Positions 42,889-51,058 of a DNA stretch of 64,000 nucleotides are shown here, piece after piece. Position numbers and translations under genes: made by a program. Each line of letters starts with the position of its first letter. The first letter of the stretch is position 1. The notes below the pieces were generated by a model. It ran no database searches and was not told the DNA's origin. It worked only from the letters and a program-made list of their open reading frames with translations. Source of the stretch: Muribaculum sp. An289 (GTDB taxonomy: Bacteria > Bacteroidota > Bacteroidia > Bacteroidales > UBA932); the NCBI RefSeq assembly GCF_002159555.1, contig NZ_NFIV01000008.1, positions 1 to 64,000 of the forward strand, in the 5' to 3' direction.

Positions 42889-44217
42889 CTATTCGGAAAA
42901 ACTGTCATTCATGACACTTTTTTCGAGTAGCCACTTCCACGCCGGTACTACTATGATCCGCTTGCCGTCACGAAGAATGGTTTTTTCTTCATCGTCCGTT
43001 ATTATCAGCATATTATCGCATCCCGTGGCCGATGAAGCCTCCAACAGACCTCTGATCTCACGCTCAACGGTTTGTTCATCAGCAATGTTCCATGCAACCT
43101 GAATAAGTCGGATTACCTTATCCTCCCTCTGAAGGACAAAATCGCATTCCGAGTTATCTTGATAATACGAAATCTTGTCCGACGGAAGCCTGTTACGGTT
43201 CAATTGCATGAAAACCGTATTTTCAAGATACTTCCCGTTATCATTGCTTTGAGACATCAGTACGGCGGCGCGCAGTCCGTTGTCTATGCAATAATACTTA
43301 TCAAACGACCTCCGTTCTTTCCGCAATGAACGACTGTATTTGGGAATACGTATAAACATGAAAACATAACATACATAATCGGCCCACAGGTACAAGTCGT
43401 CCTTACTTACTTTCAGGCCCTGTGACCTGATGTCATTGTAAATAGCATTGACCGACGTAGGTTTTGTAAGGTTCGACATGATGCGTTTTACAAAATAACG
43501 CAGCACCCCGATATTCGCAATGCGATAATGTTCTGCAAGATCGCGTAAAATCATTGTGTCGAAGTATCCGTGAAGCAACTTCAGCTGTTCCGATTGTGAT
43601 CGTGCAAGCACGATTTCGGGGAAAGCACTGGATTGGTTGTATAGCTCGAATGCGTTTTTCAAGCGTGCCCTGTCCTGTTCTAAAAAAGCATCCGTTTTAA
43701 TACCTTTAAAGCGACAGAATTCTTTAAAAGAAAGGGGATATGTTTCATATTCCAAAGGATAACCGCGTAAAGCGGAGCCGAGTTCCTTGGAAAGCATAGT
43801 CGCACTGCTTCCGCATATATAAATGTTCTTGCAGTATGACTTATATACGCGCAAAACAAAATATTCCCACCCCTTTATCAACTGAATCTCATCAAAAAAC
43901 ATGTGTGCTTCCTTTATCGGGACATCAGGGAACATTTCCATATAAGATACTATTATCGTATCCAATTCATCGGAAGACATTCCCACAAGACGTTCATCAT
44001 CAAAGCCTATCCACAAGATGTTCCGTTTTGGCACCCCGCCTTGGACAAGGTCATTGACCGCTATTTCCATCATTGTGGATTTTCCGCACCTCCTCACTCC
44101 CGGAACCGTTATTATTTTTTTCCGATTTACAGGCAATTTCATATCCCTTTCTATAACGCTAAAGGGAATTTCATTCTGCCTTATGGCTATCAAAGACTTA
44201 ATAACATCTTTATTCAT
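42889..44217 (-). CDS. AAA-14/DUF4143 ATPase
   Basis: A 442-residue P-loop ATPase of the AAA_14/DUF4143 group. Walker A is PGVRRCGKSTMM (about 39-50), and Walker B is HMFFDEIQLIKGWE near 105-118. The nearby CGSSATMLSKELGSALRGYPLEYETYPLSFKEF is the family's sensor block. The C-terminal DUF4143 part (about 195-405) includes a nuclease-like ECDFVLQ motif near 365. I start at ATG 44217, with AGGAAA 5-10 nt upstream, because ATG 44241 lies in the -7 element. These genes are often accessory and mobile; the function is unknown. The AT-rich flanks suggest acquisition. Confidence 0.85.
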   Translation of the reverse strand: MNKDVIKSLIAIRQNEIPFSVIERDMKLPVNRKKIITVPGVRRCGKSTMMEIAVNDLVQGGVPKRNILWIGFDDERLVGMSSDELDTIIVSYMEMFPDVPIKEAHMFFDEIQLIKGWEYFVLRVYKSYCKNIYICGSSATMLSKELGSALRGYPLEYETYPLSFKEFCRFKGIKTDAFLEQDRARLKNAFELYNQSSAFPEIVLARSQSEQLKLLHGYFDTMILRDLAEHYRIANIGVLRYFVKRIMSNLTKPTSVNAIYNDIRSQGLKVSKDDLYLWADYVCYVFMFIRIPKYSRSLRKERRSFDKYYCIDNGLRAAVLMSQSNDNGKYLENTVFMQLNRNRLPSDKISYYQDNSECDFVLQREDKVIRLIQVAWNIADEQTVEREIRGLLEASSATGCDNMLIITDDEEKTILRDGKRIIVVPAWKWLLEKSVMNDSFSE

Positions 44218-44238
44218 AATATTTCCTAAATTACATGA

Positions 44239-44246
44239 CAAAAATA
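44239..44246 (-). promoter_or_regulatory. -7 element of the DUF4143 ATPase gene
   Basis: TATTTTTG on the minus strand lies 22 bp before ATG 44217. Its expected -33 region falls on the first inverted repeat of the operator-like pair. Confidence 0.5.
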
Positions 44247-44253
44247 AGGATTT

Positions 44254-44305
44254 TTTCCTAAAATAAAGGAAAGATTTTAAAAATTTTTCCTCTTTCTAAG
44301 GAAAA
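44254..44305. promoter_or_regulatory. Two inverted repeats, a possible operator of the ATPase gene
   Basis: TTTCCT-N7-AGGAAA at 44254-44272 and TTTTCCT-N7-AGGAAAA at 44285-44305 have the same arms and spacing. Their centres lie 32 bp apart, about three helical turns. The first overlaps the -33 region of the ATPase promoter. Binding by a dimeric repressor is inferred. Confidence 0.45.
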
Positions 44306-44339
44306 ATACATCCGGAGGCCGCCTCTAAAGAACTGTTCC

Positions 44340-45749
44340 TTATCCCAGCCATTTTTTACGGTAGAGGCGGAACAGGAATATAGCGCCACGGAAACAGAGT
44401 TCTATGCACATGGCAATCCATACGCCTTCAAGCCCGTATCGCGGAGCAAGGACGGCGGCAAGCGAAAGCCTTACGCCCCAGATGCTTGCGAGATTCATGA
44501 TGCTTGAGGCCAATGTGCTTCCCGCACCGACAAAGACACCGTAAACTACTATCGCGGCCGCATACATCGGCTCGGCAAAGGCCTCGATGCGCAGTATCCT
44601 TGCGCCGAGGTCCACAACCTCGTCCACGGGAGTCATTATCCCCATGATGAACGGGGCGGTGACATACATGACCACGCCCATTATGGCCATGACCGCAATG
44701 CCCATCCACACTGATATGTTGGCAAACCTCCACGTAAGTTCTTTCCTGCCGGCACCGATGCTCTGCCCGACAAGCGTAGTGGCGGCATTGGATATACCGT
44801 AACCCGGCATGTAACAGATGCTTTCAGCTGTTATCGCGAAAGAGTTGGCGGCAATCGCTATCGTTCCTAACGGGGCTACAATGACTGTGGACATTATCTG
44901 GGCACCGCACATGACTACCCTTTCGCATCCCATGGGCAGGGCTATCTTCATGGCATTCACAAAACATTTCTTAGTGGGGCGGAAACTGCCTTTCTCCTGT
45001 GTCAGCCGGAGCTCAGGAGACTTGATGCAAAGCGAACGCATCAGCAAGGCCGCGACCACCATATACGCAAGAGCGGTTCCGATTGCAGCTCCGGGGACTC
45101 CGAGACCGGCACCGGGGACAGTCAGGGACACGCCGGCGATGTCTATCATCCTCGTAGGGAAAATCAGGAAAAAATTGAAGACTACATCCAGCAGGCACAT
45201 CAGTATGTTGAGCGCCGTAGGGGTATACATGTTGCCGCAACTTCTGAGCATCCCGCTCGCAAGCATGTTCAGCTGAAGGAATGGCAACGAAAGTATGAAA
45301 ATCATGAAATACACCGACGCATCGCCGCAGATGGCCTCCTCCCCTCCAAGCCACCGCGGGAGCGGACCGCAGACCGCAAGCCCGGCCGCCATCAGTATAA
45401 AACTGAAGATCAACGTCATTGTTATGGACTGCCTCAGAACGCTTCTCGCATTTGCCGTATCTTTAGCCCCGAGAAAATGCGAGACCATCACATAAAATCC
45501 AGTAGCACAGGCGGTCGCAAGACCTCCGAAAAGCCATGTCGTAGTGGAAACAAGGCCTATGGATGCAGAGGCTTCCGCGCCAAGACTTCCGACCATGGAA
45601 GCATCGATGAACTGCATCAGTATTGAAGAAAGCTGGGAGATGATGGCGGGAATGCTCAACTGGACAGTCAGCATCAGCTGCTGCCCGAACGTCATCCGAT
45701 GACCGTCCTGCACCATTTTCAGAAACCTGTATGACTGTTTGCCGTTCAT
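44340..45749 (-). CDS. MATE-family efflux transporter
   Basis: A 469-residue inner-membrane transporter with 12 hydrophobic segments in two homologous halves (about 25-240 and 255-460), typical of MATE drug/cation antiporters. The first half contains LSSILMQFIDASMVGSLGAEA and the second has the parallel GCERVVMCGAQIMSTVIVAPLG. ATG 45749 lies only 6 nt from the -7 element TATCTTTG, so the mRNA would be nearly leaderless; later Met codons (45716, 45695) are alternatives. It is divergent from a second, unrelated-subgroup MATE gene. The substrate is unknown. Confidence 0.9.
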   Translation of the reverse strand: MNGKQSYRFLKMVQDGHRMTFGQQLMLTVQLSIPAIISQLSSILMQFIDASMVGSLGAEASASIGLVSTTTWLFGGLATACATGFYVMVSHFLGAKDTANARSVLRQSITMTLIFSFILMAAGLAVCGPLPRWLGGEEAICGDASVYFMIFILSLPFLQLNMLASGMLRSCGNMYTPTALNILMCLLDVVFNFFLIFPTRMIDIAGVSLTVPGAGLGVPGAAIGTALAYMVVAALLMRSLCIKSPELRLTQEKGSFRPTKKCFVNAMKIALPMGCERVVMCGAQIMSTVIVAPLGTIAIAANSFAITAESICYMPGYGISNAATTLVGQSIGAGRKELTWRFANISVWMGIAVMAIMGVVMYVTAPFIMGIMTPVDEVVDLGARILRIEAFAEPMYAAAIVVYGVFVGAGSTLASSIMNLASIWGVRLSLAAVLAPRYGLEGVWIAMCIELCFRGAIFLFRLYRKKWLG

Positions 45750-45755
45750 AGGGCG

Positions 45756-45796
45756 CAAAGATACTCAAAAGCCATTTAAAAATTTTCGTAATTTTG
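45756..45796. promoter_or_regulatory. Divergent promoter pair between the two MATE genes
   Basis: TATCTTTG on the minus strand (45756-45763) and TAATTTTG on the plus strand (45789-45796) both fit TAnnTTTG and are only 25 bp apart, so the -33 region of each overlaps the other promoter. Both predicted starts fall within a few nt of the start codons. Confidence 0.55.
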
Positions 45797-45803
45797 CACT
45801 CCG

Positions 45804-47177
45804 ATGAAAAACAGGGACAATTTCGGGCGCATGACTTCCACGCCGGTACCGCGGCTGATACTCGGGCTGGCGGTGCCGACAATCATCAGCATGCTGGTGA
45901 CCGCCCTTTACAATGTGGCAGACACTTATTTCGTGGGAAGGATAGACACGCAAAGCACCGCGGCGGTGGGCATATCGTTCTCGGCAATGTCCGTCATACA
46001 GGCGATAGGGTTTTTCTTCGGGCACGGGTCGGGGAACTACATCTCAAGGATGCTCGGGGCGAAAGAAACCGGAAATGCCGAAACGATGGCATCGACAGGC
46101 CTGTTTTCGTCATTCGCAATAGGACTCCTGATAGCAATCGCCGGCATCACATTCATCACCCCGCTCTGCTACGCGCTCGGTTCCACGCACACCATACTTC
46201 CATACGCAAAAGACTACCTCGGAATAGTGCTGATAGGCACGCCTTTCATGACGGCCTCGCTCACGCTGAACAACCAGATACGTTTCAAGGGGAATGCCCG
46301 GTATGCGATGTTAGGCATCATTTCGGGAGCGGTATTGAACGTGATACTCGACCCGATTCTGATTTTCGGTTTCGGAATGGGAGTGAAAGGGGCGGCGATA
46401 GCGACCGTGATAAGCCAGATTACCGGATTCTTCATACTGCTTGCCATCGACCGCCGCACCGGGACTTTCTCGGTGTCGTTCAAGGCTTTCAGGCCTACGG
46501 CAAGGCTGTATGCCGAGATTGTGAAAGGAGGGCTGCCTTCGCTGCTCAGGCAGGGGCTCATGTCGATATCGACGATATTGCTGAACCTGGCAGCGAAAAA
46601 TTACGGGGACAGCGCGATTGCGGGCATGGCCATCGCCACAAGGGTGATGTACATACTGAACGCCATAGTGATAGGCCTCGGACAGGGCTACCAGCCGGTC
46701 TGCGGTTTCAACTACGGTGCGAAACTGTACGGCCGTGTACGGCAGGGATTCTGGTTCTGCGTGAAAACCGGCACCCTGTTTTTCCTGATAAGTTCGATTG
46801 TCGGCTATATCTTCGCGCCCGAAGTCGTCGCGCTTTTCCGTAAAGGGGATGCCGCGGTGGCGCAAGTCGGAGCGGCGGCTTTGAGATGGCAGTTACTGGC
46901 CCTGCCTTTCGGGGCCTTCACACTGATAAGCAACATGATGCTCCAGACCATAAGGAAAGCCGGGAAAGCCGCTTTCCTCGCTTCGGCACGCCAGGGACTG
47001 TTCTTCATTCCCTGCATACTGACTCTGCCCCATCTGCTCGGCATGACCGGAGTCGAGATAAGCCAGGCAATAGCGGATACGCTTTCATTCATAGTGGCAT
47101 TGCCGCTCACTCTCGGAACCTTGAAAGAAATGCGCTTCCTTGAACGGAAAGCCCCGGCAGGCACTCATGCAGAATGA
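45804..47177 (+). CDS. MATE-family efflux transporter (MepA-like)
   Basis: A 457-residue MATE transporter with 12 hydrophobic segments. The N-terminus TSTPVPRLILGLAVPTIISMLVTALYNVADTYFVGRI and the later GLGQGYQPVCGFNYGAKLYGRVRQGFWF are close to the MepA subgroup, known for multidrug efflux in other bacteria. ATG 45804 lies about 8 nt after a -7 element, so the mRNA is nearly leaderless. Its stop is 4 bp from the stop of the convergent DUF4249 gene. Confidence 0.92.
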   Translation: MKNRDNFGRMTSTPVPRLILGLAVPTIISMLVTALYNVADTYFVGRIDTQSTAAVGISFSAMSVIQAIGFFFGHGSGNYISRMLGAKETGNAETMASTGLFSSFAIGLLIAIAGITFITPLCYALGSTHTILPYAKDYLGIVLIGTPFMTASLTLNNQIRFKGNARYAMLGIISGAVLNVILDPILIFGFGMGVKGAAIATVISQITGFFILLAIDRRTGTFSVSFKAFRPTARLYAEIVKGGLPSLLRQGLMSISTILLNLAAKNYGDSAIAGMAIATRVMYILNAIVIGLGQGYQPVCGFNYGAKLYGRVRQGFWFCVKTGTLFFLISSIVGYIFAPEVVALFRKGDAAVAQVGAAALRWQLLALPFGAFTLISNMMLQTIRKAGKAAFLASARQGLFFIPCILTLPHLLGMTGVEISQAIADTLSFIVALPLTLGTLKEMRFLERKAPAGTHAE

Positions 47178-47181
47178 TATC

Positions 47182-48108
47182 TCACTCGCACTGAATGATA
47201 TAGTTCCCGTTTCGGATACATTCGGCCAGGTCTATTCTGTATTCCATGGCCCCATAGCCGGCCCAATATCCCTGTCCACCGTCGATATTGCTCCTGATTT
47301 TCGAATCCACAAAGAAAAACGGATTGCGGGAAAACGAAGCGAGCTCCTCGAAATCATTCCAGTAATTGTATGAAACCTCATCGATATGGGCGAATTTTAT
47401 ATTCACCACCTCGTCGGGATAGTAAAACGACTCGAACTCGTCCCATGGTATTTTCACGCCCTTGTACACAGGCACTTCCGTATCGTCGCCCAAAACACTT
47501 CCGTTAATCAGGCCGAGAAATGAAGACAGATAGAATTTGTCCTTTCCTTCGATTTTAACGAAAAATTTATAATAATTCCCTTCCGCCTTGTCGTCTTCGA
47601 AGAACGCGTTTATGCCATAGAGGCTGTCGGCCCCGTCCTTGGGTTTTATCTTGAAAAACGATATCCCGACCGGAGCGGGTACCGTAGTCACGGCTACGGC
47701 ATGATGGCCGTCGTAGTCCACCGTAAGGGTATATTCCTTCCCGGCCTCGCCCGTCAGTTCCTCGCTGGTATAGACAAAATCCGGAAGATAATTGTCGTCC
47801 TGCCGGCCTGTCAGCACATAATCCCTCTGCCCGTCATTCACGACGACCCTCGCATCCCTTACGGCGTAATCGTTAAGCACCGACATGTCCTGATATTCCA
47901 TCGAAGGCTGTATCGTCTTGGACAACAACACTATGGGGTGGCCGCCGGCATCTATCCAGCCTTCCACTACGAGCTGGGGCTCGGCATAAATCACGTTGTC
48001 CCCGTCGCAACTTCCGCAAAACACGGCTGCAACAGCGAGCAAAGGCGATATCAGCAGGGCTGACTTTATGCGGCAAATGGTATTTTTATCCGTTTTCATA
48101 ACATCCAT
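47182..48108 (-). CDS. DUF4249 lipoprotein, partner of a TonB-dependent receptor
   Basis: A 308-residue lipoprotein with the signal LLAVAAVFCGSC (lipidated Cys at about residue 34). The mature protein begins with PQLVVEGWIDAGGHPIVLLSKTI, the usual start of DUF4249 domains. It continues as a beta-rich region with a conserved WNDFEELASFSRNPFFFVDS segment near 255. Such lipoproteins are regularly found next to TonB-dependent receptors and are presumed surface or periplasmic partners in uptake; the ligand is unknown. It lies 33 bp after the receptor. An in-frame Met at residue 4 is another possible start. Confidence 0.87.
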   Translation of the reverse strand: MDVMKTDKNTICRIKSALLISPLLAVAAVFCGSCDGDNVIYAEPQLVVEGWIDAGGHPIVLLSKTIQPSMEYQDMSVLNDYAVRDARVVVNDGQRDYVLTGRQDDNYLPDFVYTSEELTGEAGKEYTLTVDYDGHHAVAVTTVPAPVGISFFKIKPKDGADSLYGINAFFEDDKAEGNYYKFFVKIEGKDKFYLSSFLGLINGSVLGDDTEVPVYKGVKIPWDEFESFYYPDEVVNIKFAHIDEVSYNYWNDFEELASFSRNPFFFVDSKIRSNIDGGQGYWAGYGAMEYRIDLAECIRNGNYIIQCE

Positions 48109-48141
48109 TCTTTTTTTACCTGTTTTCCTGTCAAATGAAAA

Positions 48142-50256
48142 TCAGAATTTATGATAATAACTGATGGACGGCACGAGGTTCAGGAAAAACGACATCGGTG
48201 CGTATGCGAACCTGTCGCCCTCTATTTTAAGACGGTACATTACATCATTTTTCCTGGCAAGCACGTTGTACAGCGAGAAATTGACACCGCACTCCTGGCG
48301 CTCGTCCTTGATTATGTTATAATTGACCGACAAATCCAATCTGATATACGGCCTCATCCTGTTGGCATTGTGCTCCCCGTATTCCGGGACAAGGAACCCT
48401 GATGTGATGTAAAACGATTTGGGAGCGGTGAACGGATTTCCGGAAGCGTATACGAAATTGGCCCCGAAGTCCCATTTTTTCAAATGATAAGTGGCGGTTA
48501 CCGTAAGCTTGTGCGGACGGTCGTGATTGGCTGGGTACACGGACGGATATTCTGGATAGTCGAAACGGCGCAAAGCCCTGGAATAAGAATAGCTGATCCA
48601 TCCGGTCAGTTTTCCCGACTGCTTGTGGAGCATGATGCTTGCCCCGTAATTGGTACCGCGGCCTTTGAGCAAAGCGTCTTCGAGGCTGTAGGACGAATTG
48701 AGGAAATCGAAAAGGTCTCCTTTGTACTCTACCTGATTGTACAATTTTTTATAATAGAGTTCCGCCGAAAGGGCAAGCCCTCCGTTCAGGAACACCGCCT
48801 CATAGCCGAGTGAGACGTATTGCGAAATCTGAGGACGGCTCAGTTCCCCACTCAGGAACCAGAATTCGGTCGGCAGGCCTATCCCTGTCAGCCCTGTCTG
48901 GAAAAGGTACTGGTGCTGCCAGCCGTAACCGAGGGTAATGGCTCCGTAAGGCGGCATCAGATACGAAAGCGAGACGGACGGGGAAAGGCCCCAGAAAAAT
49001 TTCCGTTCCGGTGTCATGAATGCCGAGCCTGTCAGCCCGGCCTCCACCTTCCATTTGTAATTGAAGGTCCGGCTATAATTCGTATAGAGTGAAAGTTCGA
49101 GACCCGTCTGGCTCTCCTGGCTATAGTCCGACTCATTGTACGTACCTGTCAGCTGCGGATTCTGAGGCAGGACATGGTACCATGTCGCATTCAGTCCGGA
49201 ATGGAAATCCCCGTGCGCCACTTCGGCCTTATATCCGATGCTTTCGATATGCGACGGCATTTTGAGGTCGAGCTCGTCCTGAATGAGCGACATGTTGAAA
49301 CGGAAACCGGAATTGAACCATGTCTGGACAAGTTTCACCTTATCGCTGAAAACATGTTCCCAATGCACCGCCTCAAGATGGTTTCCCCACCGCATACCGG
49401 CCTTTGCATCGTAGTGTATCTCGGTCAGCGAAGCATAATCACGCCCGAAATAGAAGTCGGCCCATACCTTGTCGTTGTCTCCCGGGGCAAAGAACCATGT
49501 CATATTGTAGTCCCCGAAATCATACCTTATCGGAGAGCCGTCGAGTTTGAGCCAGCGTTTGTAAAGAAGGTTCAGATAAGACTGCCTCGCCGATATGAAC
49601 AGCCCTCCCTTCTTGCCGAGAGGAATCTTCAGGGTACCCTGCGCGGACATGATTCCCACATTCACTTCCCCGCCGACCTTGGCAGGCACCTCGGACGGCA
49701 ATTCCATACGTATCATGCCGCCTATCATATTGGCATTCTTCGGGCCGGTCGCCCCGGTAAAGGTCATTTTGGGAAAATGCGAGGGGTTGAACACGGAGAA
49801 GAAGCCGAAAAGGTGGCTTACCCCGTAAAGGGGCACACCGGCTATGGACACGTCGTTGTGGGCGTTGTCGCAACCCTGGATATAGATGCCCGTATCGAAT
49901 TCCGAATTGGTCTGCACTCCGGGAAGCGACTGGAGATACCTCAACGGGTCCGAGTTCCCGAGAACCTTCGGAAAAGCGTTTATCATGTCGAGGTCGACAT
50001 CTATTTTCGACAACATCGTCCCCCTCATCGAGGAGGTAGGCCTTTCGTAAACGACTGTGGCCCTATCGATTTTGAACACTACGGTATCACCGTCCAAAAT
50101 ATAGCTCTCCGTACCGTAGCTTTCGGTACTGTCGGCAACAACCTGAACGCCATGCGGCACCTGAGCCGCCGAACAATAAAACATTCCCCATAGCGATACT
50201 ATGGGGAAGATTACGGCAAATGCCATTACTGAACGATGGCTTCTTTTGCTCATCAT
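48142..50256 (-). CDS. TonB-dependent outer-membrane receptor
   Basis: A 704-residue outer-membrane receptor with a signal peptide (about 1-31). The plug domain (about 75-190) includes LPGVQTNSEFDTGIYIQGCDNAHNDVSIAGVPLYG. A 22-strand-type barrel ends FLNLVPSISYYHKF, with the terminal Phe needed for outer-membrane insertion. It lacks the usual N-terminal carboxypeptidase-like domain: only about 45 residues separate the signal from the plug. It pairs with a DUF4249 lipoprotein downstream, a known Bacteroidetes uptake pair. The substrate is unknown. Upstream, 50257-50358 holds only a weak -7-like TATCTTAG. Confidence 0.9.
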   Translation of the reverse strand: MMSKRSHRSVMAFAVIFPIVSLWGMFYCSAAQVPHGVQVVADSTESYGTESYILDGDTVVFKIDRATVVYERPTSSMRGTMLSKIDVDLDMINAFPKVLGNSDPLRYLQSLPGVQTNSEFDTGIYIQGCDNAHNDVSIAGVPLYGVSHLFGFFSVFNPSHFPKMTFTGATGPKNANMIGGMIRMELPSEVPAKVGGEVNVGIMSAQGTLKIPLGKKGGLFISARQSYLNLLYKRWLKLDGSPIRYDFGDYNMTWFFAPGDNDKVWADFYFGRDYASLTEIHYDAKAGMRWGNHLEAVHWEHVFSDKVKLVQTWFNSGFRFNMSLIQDELDLKMPSHIESIGYKAEVAHGDFHSGLNATWYHVLPQNPQLTGTYNESDYSQESQTGLELSLYTNYSRTFNYKWKVEAGLTGSAFMTPERKFFWGLSPSVSLSYLMPPYGAITLGYGWQHQYLFQTGLTGIGLPTEFWFLSGELSRPQISQYVSLGYEAVFLNGGLALSAELYYKKLYNQVEYKGDLFDFLNSSYSLEDALLKGRGTNYGASIMLHKQSGKLTGWISYSYSRALRRFDYPEYPSVYPANHDRPHKLTVTATYHLKKWDFGANFVYASGNPFTAPKSFYITSGFLVPEYGEHNANRMRPYIRLDLSVNYNIIKDERQECGVNFSLYNVLARKNDVMYRLKIEGDRFAYAPMSFFLNLVPSISYYHKF

Positions 50257-50333
50257 AGGTATCGCTGATTGTTTTCAAGGCGCTAAGATAGTAAATATTT
50301 CCCATATTCACCCGCCACCCGAATTTTTCGTAA

Positions 50334-50353
50334 CTTCCGTAATTTTCCGGAAG
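50334..50353 (-). other. Hairpin after the ABC ATPase gene
   Basis: The arms CTTCCG (50334-50339) and CGGAAG (50348-50353) form a 6-bp stem just after the ATPase stop. No T-run follows, so it is a poor terminator. It may protect the 3' end of the mRNA. Confidence 0.3.
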
Positions 50354-50358
50354 AAACT

Positions 50359-51033
50359 CTACAGCTCGGCCTTGTCAACAATCTTACCGTCGAAGAGGTT
50401 GATTACCCTGTGGGCATAGCCTGCATCACGCTGGGAGTGTGTAACCATGACGATGGTAGTGCCCTCGGCGTTGAGTTCGCTCAACAGTTTCATTACTTCA
50501 ATACCGTTCTTGGAGTCGAGGTTACCTGTAGGCTCGTCGGCAAGAATCAGCTTAGGGTTGCTTACTACCGCACGGGCGATGGCGACACGCTGCTGCTGAC
50601 CTCCGGACAGCTGCTGGGGGAAGTGCTTTGCACGGTGCTGGATGTCCATGCGCACAAGCATGTCGTTGACAAGGCGTTTGCGCTCGGATGCCTTCACTTT
50701 CATGTAAATCAGAGGAAGTTCTACGTTTTCATAGACTGTCAGTTCGTCAATCAGGTTAAAACTCTGGAAAACGAAGCCTATGTTGCCTTTGCGGTACATC
50801 GTACGCTCGCGCTCGCGGAGTTTTCCCACTTCCTTGCCGAGCAACTCGTATGAGCCGGATGTCGGGTTGTCAAGGAGGCCGAGAATGTTGAGGAGGGTCG
50901 ATTTGCCGCAACCCGAAGGTCCCATGACGGCCACGAATTCGCCCTGTTTGATTTCGAATGAAACATTGTCCAATGCGACTGTCTCGATTTCTTCCGTACG
51001 GAAGACTTTGCACAAATCAGTAACTTTAATCAT
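50359..51033 (-). CDS. ABC transporter ATP-binding protein (MacB/LolD type)
   Basis: A 224-residue cytoplasmic ATPase. Walker A is [11 protein letters not shown] (about 39-49), the signature is LSGGQQQR (about 142-149), Walker B is [12 protein letters not shown], and the H-loop is MVTHSQRDA. It belongs to the LolD/MacB/FtsE subgroup that partners with FtsX-type permeases and drives mechanotransmission across the periplasm. It is the last gene of the tolC operon, 25 bp after the last permease. It is the only ATPase gene for four permease genes, so it may be shared. Confidence 0.95.
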   Translation of the reverse strand: MIKVTDLCKVFRTEEIETVALDNVSFEIKQGEFVAVMGPSGCGKSTLLNILGLLDNPTSGSYELLGKEVGKLRERERTMYRKGNIGFVFQSFNLIDELTVYENVELPLIYMKVKASERKRLVNDMLVRMDIQHRAKHFPQQLSGGQQQRVAIARAVVSNPKLILADEPTGNLDSKNGIEVMKLLSELNAEGTTIVMVTHSQRDAGYAHRVINLFDGKIVDKAEL

Positions 51034-51058
51034 AATCCAAATATTTTAAATGTGTTTG

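Noticed and set aside
44218-44241. ATG 44241 as the start of the DUF4143 ATPase
   Set aside because: It overlaps the -7 element TATTTTTG, and ATG 44217 has an AGGAAA upstream.
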